Below are positions 58,871 through 64,000 of a DNA stretch of 64,000 nucleotides, one piece after another; positions within the stretch are counted from its first letter, which is position 1, and every line of letters begins with the position of its first letter. Location of the stretch: contig NZ_JOEY01000064.1 of assembly GCF_000718165.1 (NCBI RefSeq), positions 11,597 to 75,596 of the forward strand, read 5' to 3'. The notes under the pieces were generated by a model. That model worked only from the letters and a program-made list of their open reading frames with translations. It had not been told where the DNA came from and did not search any database. The translations under genes were made by a program, and so were the position numbers. Source of the stretch: Streptomyces fulvoviolaceus (GTDB lineage: Bacteria > Actinomycetota > Actinomycetes > Streptomycetales > Streptomycetaceae).

Positions 58871-59775
58871 CCACCGCACCGCCGAAAGACCGTGCGACGG
58901 CGGGCTTCACGCCCAGCCCCACCGAACCTCTGGCCCATCAGCTGCTGGCCGCACTTGCCCAGCACCGCATGGCCTCCACCCATCAACTGCACGTCCTACT
59001 GCGGCCCGACCGCTCCCGCCAGTCGATATCGGAGCGGCTGAACCAGCTGCTCGGCGAGCGCCTGGTCGACTTCGTCGTGCTGCCCCAGTCCCACCGCACC
59101 CGCGTCTGGTACCTCACGCCAAAGGGCGCCCGCCTGACCCGGGACTGGCCGGCGCTGCGGGGCCGCCCGCCGTATCCGATCACCTCCGCGACAGCCGCCT
59201 CGCTGAAGACCCCACACACCCTCACCGTCCTGCGCACACACCTGCAGTTCGTCACCGATGCCCGCCGCCGTGGCGACGAGCACGGTCACCTGGACTGGAC
59301 GCCCGAGGTGTTCCACGCGATCGGCGAGGGCGAGAGGGTCGTGGCGGACGCGGTCCTGCACTACACCCATATCGACGGCCAACAGCGGCGCAAACTCCGG
59401 GCGTTCGTCGAGGTCGACCGGGCCACCATGAGCAGCGAGCGCCTGGCAGCCAAGCTGATCGAGTACGCGAGGCTGTGGTCGTACGAACCACAGCCGGTCG
59501 GTCGGCGCCGGCAGCAGACCGGGCCCGGCTGGCTGCGCTGGTACCCGGTATTTCCACGAGTCCTCTTCGTGCTGACCGGCGCCGGGCGTCAGGCGCTGGA
59601 CAACCGGATCAGCGACCTCAAAGCCATGGTCGCCCATCATCCCCTCGTCGCCGACCTGGCCCGCGAAGTACCCACAGGCGCCGTCGCCCTGGACGACCTC
59701 GAAGAGCACGGCCCCACCTCCGACGTGTGGGCACCGCTGACCGGCGGCACGCCCCGCCCATGGACCCAGCTGTGA
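58867..59775 (+). CDS. replication-relaxation family protein
   Basis: The 302-residue protein matches the Replic_Relax family: a winged-helix start (AALAQHRMASTHQLHVLLRP, RSRQSISERLNQLLGERLVD, RVWYLTPKGARLTRDWPA) and a nuclease-like core with HGHLDWTPEVFHAIGEGERV, VVADAVLHYTHIDG and AFVEVDRATMSSERLAAKLI. Family members occur on plasmids and conjugative elements and are thought to bind or nick origin DNA. It directly follows the coupling protein gene, the usual place for a relaxase-like partner. No classical MOB relaxase is seen in this window. Confidence 0.8.
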   Translation: MTTAPPKDRATAGFTPSPTEPLAHQLLAALAQHRMASTHQLHVLLRPDRSRQSISERLNQLLGERLVDFVVLPQSHRTRVWYLTPKGARLTRDWPALRGRPPYPITSATAASLKTPHTLTVLRTHLQFVTDARRRGDEHGHLDWTPEVFHAIGEGERVVADAVLHYTHIDGQQRRKLRAFVEVDRATMSSERLAAKLIEYARLWSYEPQPVGRRRQQTGPGWLRWYPVFPRVLFVLTGAGRQALDNRISDLKAMVAHHPLVADLAREVPTGAVALDDLEEHGPTSDVWAPLTGGTPRPWTQL

Positions 59776-59989
59776 CCACGTGTACGGGGCGCTCCTCCCC
59801 ACGCCCATGGCCGTGCTGCGCCCACGCGTTGGCCGCACCTAACAACCAACACACGGAGGGCCTGCGTCCACTTAGTCCGGGGCGAAGCAACCCTCTTGAT
59901 GTTTGCTTCCGTGAAGTATTACGTTGCTTGCGCACCATCGACCTCACTGGTCAATCCTCCATGCCCATACGAACAGATGAGGATGTCAG

Positions 59990-60217
59990 GTGACTTACGT
60001 AGCCCGAATGATTCGCAAAAATAAACCATTCCTGGAGGAGGCGTGGCCCGCCGCCGCGCAGTCCGTTTCCTATGTCGCAGGCGCCTGGGTGGTCCAGGCC
60101 GGCGTCGACTTCGACGGCAGCGACCTGGACGTGGTGCGCGGGCACTTCCCTGATCGGCGCGTCACGCTCGACGGCGACGTCATCACCGTCTGGCCGCGCC
60201 TCCGGGAACACCCATGA
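59990..60217 (+). CDS. small hypothetical protein, 75 residues
   Basis: GTG 59990 opens a frame with RKNKPFLEEAWPAAAQSVSY, VAGAWVVQAGVDFDGSDLDV and FPDRRVTLDGDVITVW. It looks soluble; no family is recognised. Its stop overlaps the following start (ATGA). The 214 bases before it show no gene and may hold a promoter. Confidence 0.5.
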   Translation: MTYVARMIRKNKPFLEEAWPAAAQSVSYVAGAWVVQAGVDFDGSDLDVVRGHFPDRRVTLDGDVITVWPRLREHP

Positions 60218-61008
60218 ACGCCCCGAGTTCCCCGCACTCGACCGCCTCCAACGGCCAGGGCATACCGCGCGTCAAGGCCGCGCCATCGGCGGCCGCCCGC
60301 ACGGCCGGGCGCAGCATCGTGCCGCCGGCCGCCGATAATCCCTGCAGGCAACGCCTCCACGGCCTCGCTGCCCCCTCACCCCAGGCAAGTGCTTTGCCTC
60401 TTGCGCGACCGGCACACTCACCGCGGGGCGCCAGCGGCCCGCAGAGCGCGTGGTTCAGCCGCACCACCGGACGCAGGATGGCCGCGCTGACGGCCGCGGT
60501 GCTGCTCGCCGCAGTCGGCTGCGCCGGCGACAGGCCGCACCAGGAACCCACCTCGGCGACCGCAGCGCAGGACCGCATGTCCTCCTCGCCCGCGCAGCAG
60601 GCGCAGAAACAGCCTCTGGCACGGCTGACGGGCCAGCACCACCTGACCTTGACCATCACCGTGGCCGACCGCGACCCGGGCGGATTCCTGACCGTGCGCG
60701 GCGCGTTGGCAAACGAAGGAACCGAAACCGCCGTGGTGCCCGCCGAATTGCGCGGCAATGAGCGCACGGTCCTGCGCAACGGCCAGTCGCTGGGCGGCGC
60801 CACGCTCGTGGACTTCCACGAGCGCAAGCGCTACTACGTGCTGCGCGACGCGGAGGGGCGCCCGCTGACCACCACGGGGCTCAAGTACCTAAAGGCCGGG
60901 GAGAGCGTGCGCGTGTTCATGCAGTTCCCCGCCCCGCCGGCCACGACCACCGAGGTCGACTTCCAACTGCCGCAGTTTGACACCGCCACCATCCGGATCT
61001 CCCCGTGA
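60214..61008 (+). CDS. lipoprotein-like hypothetical protein
   Basis: The frame from ATG 60214 has a long Pro/Ala/Ser-rich start. A better export signal begins at ATG 60478 (MAALTAAVLLAAVGC), which ends in a lipobox with cysteine. The exported part has strand blocks HHLTLTITVADRDPGGFLTV, AVVPAELRGNERTVLRNGQS, ATLVDFHERKRYYVLRDAEG, and SVRVFMQFPAPPATTTEVDF, an immunoglobulin-like pattern. If the long start is used, the signal would be internal. It belongs to the transfer operon by overlap on both sides. Confidence 0.65.
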   Translation: MNAPSSPHSTASNGQGIPRVKAAPSAAARTAGRSIVPPAADNPCRQRLHGLAAPSPQASALPLARPAHSPRGASGPQSAWFSRTTGRRMAALTAAVLLAAVGCAGDRPHQEPTSATAAQDRMSSSPAQQAQKQPLARLTGQHHLTLTITVADRDPGGFLTVRGALANEGTETAVVPAELRGNERTVLRNGQSLGGATLVDFHERKRYYVLRDAEGRPLTTTGLKYLKAGESVRVFMQFPAPPATTTEVDFQLPQFDTATIRISP

Positions 61009-63566
61009 GGACCAATCCCCCGCCCCGCACCTTGTTGCGGTCTCATGCCTCGCGTCTCGTGCCCGGCGTTGCGGCGGCACTCGCCGCCACGGCCGCCCTC
61101 GCCCTCCCGCGCGCAGAGGCCACGCCTCTTCCCCGCGCGGCCGGCTCTGCGGCCAGCACGCCCGTCACCATCGACAGCAGCGATCCAGACCTGGCACTGC
61201 CGGCCGGGACGACACTCGCGCAGCCCAAAATCCTCGACCTCACCTCGGCCCTGCTCTCCATCGACCAGCTGGTCGAAGCAGACTCCAGCAGCACACCCCG
61301 CCACACCACCCGTCCCGGCACGGCGCCCGCATCCTCCATACCGGGCCACCCCGGCACGGCCAGCGACACCGGGATAACGCCGCGGCCCAGCGGCAGCGCC
61401 TCTGCCGTGCCACCCGCACCGCCCTCCGCATCCAAGTCGGCCACGTCCTCGTCTGCGGACGGGCACACCGGCGGGAGTGCTCCGGCCGGCAGCCCGCCCG
61501 TGCTGCCGACTGTCCTGGGGGCCGGTGCGCTGCTGAGTGCCGCCATCACCGGGGCGCTCGCCTGGCGCCGCCTGCTGCGTCGCCGCACACCCGGCTCCGC
61601 GGTCAGGCGCACACCCCAGCCCTCCCCCGCGCCCGCGGCGGCCAGCGCACCGGACGGCCTCGACGGCCTGACCTGCCTCGCGGCAGCCCTGCGCAGTCTG
61701 GCCGATGACGCGGCAAAGGGGGGCGCCGCCCACCTGCCGGCGCTCAGCGCTGCGCGTATCGGCTCCGCCAGCATTGAGGTCCTGCCCGCCGAGCGCCCCC
61801 GCACGCCCCCCGCCCCGTTCACAGCGGGACCACACGGCTGGTGGACACTGCCGCCGCCGGCTCTGCTCCGTCCCCAGGAGACGGCCCGCCCCGTCCCGGC
61901 CCCTTACCCGGCGCTGGTCACCATCGGCAGCAGCCAGGCAGGAGACCTCCTGCTGCTCAATCTGACCCAGCTGCCCGTGCTGCTGCTCGAGGGAACCCCC
62001 GCCCACGTCGTGGAGGTCTTGACCTCACTCGCCCTGGAACTCAGCACGAGCCCGCTCACCGACGACGCAGATATCGTCACCGTCGGCTTCGCCGCGGACC
62101 TGCCCCAGCTCAAACCCAGCTGCCCGATCACCCCCGTGAGCCACCCGGCAGAGGCACTGCAGCAGCTGACCGAACGCCTGCTGGAGGCCCACCAGACACC
62201 CCGCTCCCGCCCGCGGCCCTTCTTGCTGCTGTCCGCCCGCCCCCTGGACACCGACACCTGCCACCCGTTCGCCGACCTCCTCGCCCAGGCCCCGAGCCTG
62301 CCCGTCGCCCTCGTCGCCCCGGCCGGCGGCACGGCCCTACACTTCCCCGGCGCGCACGTCCTCAACGCCTCCACCACCGCACCCCAGACCATCCCCTCCA
62401 CCGGCTGCACTGCCGTCCTACAGCGCCTGGATCGCACCGCCTACCGCCACATCACCACCTCCCTGGCCGACTCCGAACCGCAGAAACCGCGCCCCGCCGC
62501 ACCGAACGGAGATGGCCCCTCGCAGTCACCCGACGCCGGCGCTCCAGGGACGCCGCATCAATCGCCCGCGACCGGTGACAGTGACGGTGACTGGTCAACG
62601 GGACCAGCGCCCGCGCATGAGCAGGAACAAGAACAGGACGAGATCTTCCCGGCCCTGCGGGCCGCCTCGCGCCCGGCGGCCACCGCCCGCCCAGTCCAGG
62701 CCGAACCCGGCGCTCTCCCCGGCCCACACCCGGCCCGTAGCGGCACAGGGCCCACCCCGGCCTCCGGCCCGGCGGCCGGCAGCGGCGGGCAGTCAGGCGG
62801 CACCGAGGCAGGCGAGCCGTGCGCGCCCGAAATCCGCGTCCTGGGCCCGGTCGAGGTCGACGGCGTGCCGGCCACCGGCCACGGCCCGCGCGTCGCCCAG
62901 CTCGCCGCGCTGCTGTACTTCCGCCCCGGCCGCACCGCCGACGCGCTACGCCACGACATGGACCCCCACACCCCCTGGACCGCCAGCACCCTCAACGCCC
63001 GCCTCCAAGAATTGCGCCGCGCCCTGGGCAACGACTCCCTGGGCAACCCCTATGTGCCACGCCGCCGTGGCAGCGAAGACCCCTACCGCCTCTCCCCCGC
63101 CATCCGCTGCGACTGGACCCGCTTCACCCAACTCACCCAGCACGCCCTGCCGCACGACCCCGCCGCACTGTCCGGCCTGGAGCAGGCGCTCACCCTGGTG
63201 CGCGGCCGCCCCTTCGACAGCCGCCCCCTGCCCTGGGCCGAACCCTTCCAGCAAGAAATCACCACCCGCATCGTCGACGTCGCCCACACCATCGCCGCCC
63301 ACCGCACCCCACCCGGCCCCCACCACGACCTCACCCGCGCACGCCAGGCCATCGCCACCGGCCTCGACGCCGACCACACCGCCGAAATCCTCTACCGCGA
63401 CTGGATGCACATCGAAGCCGCCGCCAACAACCGCTCCGGGCTGCACACCGCCATCACCCGCCTCCAAGAAGTCAACCGCCAACTCGACTGCCCACCCCAA
63501 CCAGAAACCGAACAACTGATCCACGACCTCCTCACCCCCACCCACACCACCCGCAAGAGCTCATGA
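61005..63566 (+). CDS. membrane-anchored BTAD (SARP-like) protein
   Basis: GTG 61005 overlaps the previous stop. The 853-residue protein begins with an export-like helix (LVPGVAAALAATAALALPRA), then a 110-residue Pro/Ser/Thr linker and a second membrane helix near residue 165 (VLGAGALLSAAITGALAWRR). A middle domain follows (ALVTIGSSQAGDLLLLNLTQ). After a second linker the C-terminus (from ~605) is a winged helix (IRVLGPVEVDGVPATGHGPR, VAQLAALLYFRPGRTADAL, STLNARLQELRRALGNDS) with a BTAD helical domain. SARP regulators are normally soluble; here the DNA-binding-type domain appears tethered to the membrane. Confidence 0.78.
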   Translation: MRTNPPPRTLLRSHASRLVPGVAAALAATAALALPRAEATPLPRAAGSAASTPVTIDSSDPDLALPAGTTLAQPKILDLTSALLSIDQLVEADSSSTPRHTTRPGTAPASSIPGHPGTASDTGITPRPSGSASAVPPAPPSASKSATSSSADGHTGGSAPAGSPPVLPTVLGAGALLSAAITGALAWRRLLRRRTPGSAVRRTPQPSPAPAAASAPDGLDGLTCLAAALRSLADDAAKGGAAHLPALSAARIGSASIEVLPAERPRTPPAPFTAGPHGWWTLPPPALLRPQETARPVPAPYPALVTIGSSQAGDLLLLNLTQLPVLLLEGTPAHVVEVLTSLALELSTSPLTDDADIVTVGFAADLPQLKPSCPITPVSHPAEALQQLTERLLEAHQTPRSRPRPFLLLSARPLDTDTCHPFADLLAQAPSLPVALVAPAGGTALHFPGAHVLNASTTAPQTIPSTGCTAVLQRLDRTAYRHITTSLADSEPQKPRPAAPNGDGPSQSPDAGAPGTPHQSPATGDSDGDWSTGPAPAHEQEQEQDEIFPALRAASRPAATARPVQAEPGALPGPHPARSGTGPTPASGPAAGSGGQSGGTEAGEPCAPEIRVLGPVEVDGVPATGHGPRVAQLAALLYFRPGRTADALRHDMDPHTPWTASTLNARLQELRRALGNDSLGNPYVPRRRGSEDPYRLSPAIRCDWTRFTQLTQHALPHDPAALSGLEQALTLVRGRPFDSRPLPWAEPFQQEITTRIVDVAHTIAAHRTPPGPHHDLTRARQAIATGLDADHTAEILYRDWMHIEAAANNRSGLHTAITRLQEVNRQLDCPPQPETEQLIHDLLTPTHTTRKSS

Positions 63567-64000
63567 CCCGCAAACCGCCCACGCCATCGCTGCCACCCAC
63601 GACCACAAGACCACCGACAACAGCAGGCTCCAGCAGTTCCACCCCACACTCAGACGGCACCACCGCCCAACCCGCCCGCGACGACGTCGCCTCAGCCCTC
63701 AGCCAAACTCGACTTACCCGTGCTCTCACCATCGTGATCACCACCGGGACCGTGGTCATCGCCGGCATCGGCTTCGCCGGCTCCTACGCGGCCGTTCGTG
63801 AACTAGCCATCCAAAAGGGCTTCGGGAACTTCAGTTGCGTCTTCCCGATCGGCATCGACGCGGGCATCTGCGTCCTGCTCGCCCTGGACCTGCTTCTGAC
63901 GTGGATCCGCATCCCGTTCCCGCTGCTCCGCCAGACAGGGCGTACGCCTGACGCGCTGGCTGCTCTCCCCGCTCCCGACCTTCCTCCTGTGGCGCCGCAT
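63563..64000 (+). pseudogene. DUF2637 protein, apparently with internal deletion, runs off window
   Basis: ATG 63563 overlaps the BTAD gene stop. A Pro/Thr-rich start is followed by ALTIVITTGTVVIAGIGFAG, SYAAVRELAIQKGFGNFSCV and FPIGIDAGICVLLALDLLLT with RIPFPLLRQTG, the first helices of DUF2637 membrane proteins of Streptomyces elements. From about 63940 the frame turns to RTPDALAALPAPDLPPVAPH, which is unlike the family. A neighbouring frame reads LTRWLLSPLPTFLLWRR, the known cytoplasmic block of the same family. A deletion removing the later helices and shifting the frame fits this. Confidence 0.6.

Noticed and set aside
1..64000. tRNA or rRNA genes and attachment sites
   Set aside because: I saw no cloverleaf with a CCA-side acceptor or rRNA-like sequence by eye; a covariance search would be needed to exclude a tRNA.

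Overview
The DNA is very GC-rich, uses GC-ending codons, often starts genes with GTG, and carries gene families typical of Streptomyces: XRE/ATPase pairs, SARP-like BTAD proteins, DUF2637 and DUF6262. I read it as a piece of a Streptomyces accessory region, such as a chromosome arm, an integrated element or a large plasmid. Transposase genes and fragments of at least ten kinds, together with many broken genes, mark it as a repeatedly invaded, decaying segment.

Layout. 1-1059: end of an ISAzo13-type transposase. 1195-7222: a compact locus with a regulator/methyltransferase pair facing an ATPase, a DUF6624-like protein, a small membrane protein, a radical SAM enzyme and, directly behind it, a 42-residue peptide gene ending in Cys/Asp/Asn/Tyr. 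It looks like a small RiPP (modified peptide) locus and is the best candidate for an undescribed system. 7383-9036: ISL3 element. 9305-14852: a sugar-type ABC importer without its ATPase, a class V aminotransferase, and a divergent FadR-type regulator with shared operator-like repeats. 14959-19603: gene remnants, an IS256 element, and an IS5-type element split by an IS110 element.

19907-30272: hypothetical genes, a broken pentapeptide-repeat protein, a P-loop kinase-like protein, a Tn554-type three-gene recombinase set (TnpA/B/C), a Tn3-type transposase stump, and a regulator/quinone reductase pair. 30813-37431: IS remnants, a DUF4238 protein, a Fic-like toxin/antitoxin operon, and a subtilisin-like protease with a small partner. 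37432-42872: dead response-regulator gene, a TetR/monooxygenase pair with two clear operators, a SUKH-3 immunity-like protein, a deazaflavin-type oxidoreductase and an HTH protein.

43078-45629: an ISAs1 element, then glyoxalase and DinB-like genes, closed by a third copy of the IS end. 45630-64000: a conjugation module transcribed left to right: TcpC-like protein, two small membrane proteins, VirB4-type ATPase, polytopic VirB6-type protein, transglycosylase/NlpC hydrolase, coupling ATPase, replication-relaxation protein, lipoprotein, a membrane-anchored BTAD protein and a DUF2637 protein that runs off the window. Many of its genes overlap by 1-4 bases, which suggests one operon. It is preceded by a structured leader of about 620 bp, and a diverged second copy of that leader lies alone at 39931-40527.
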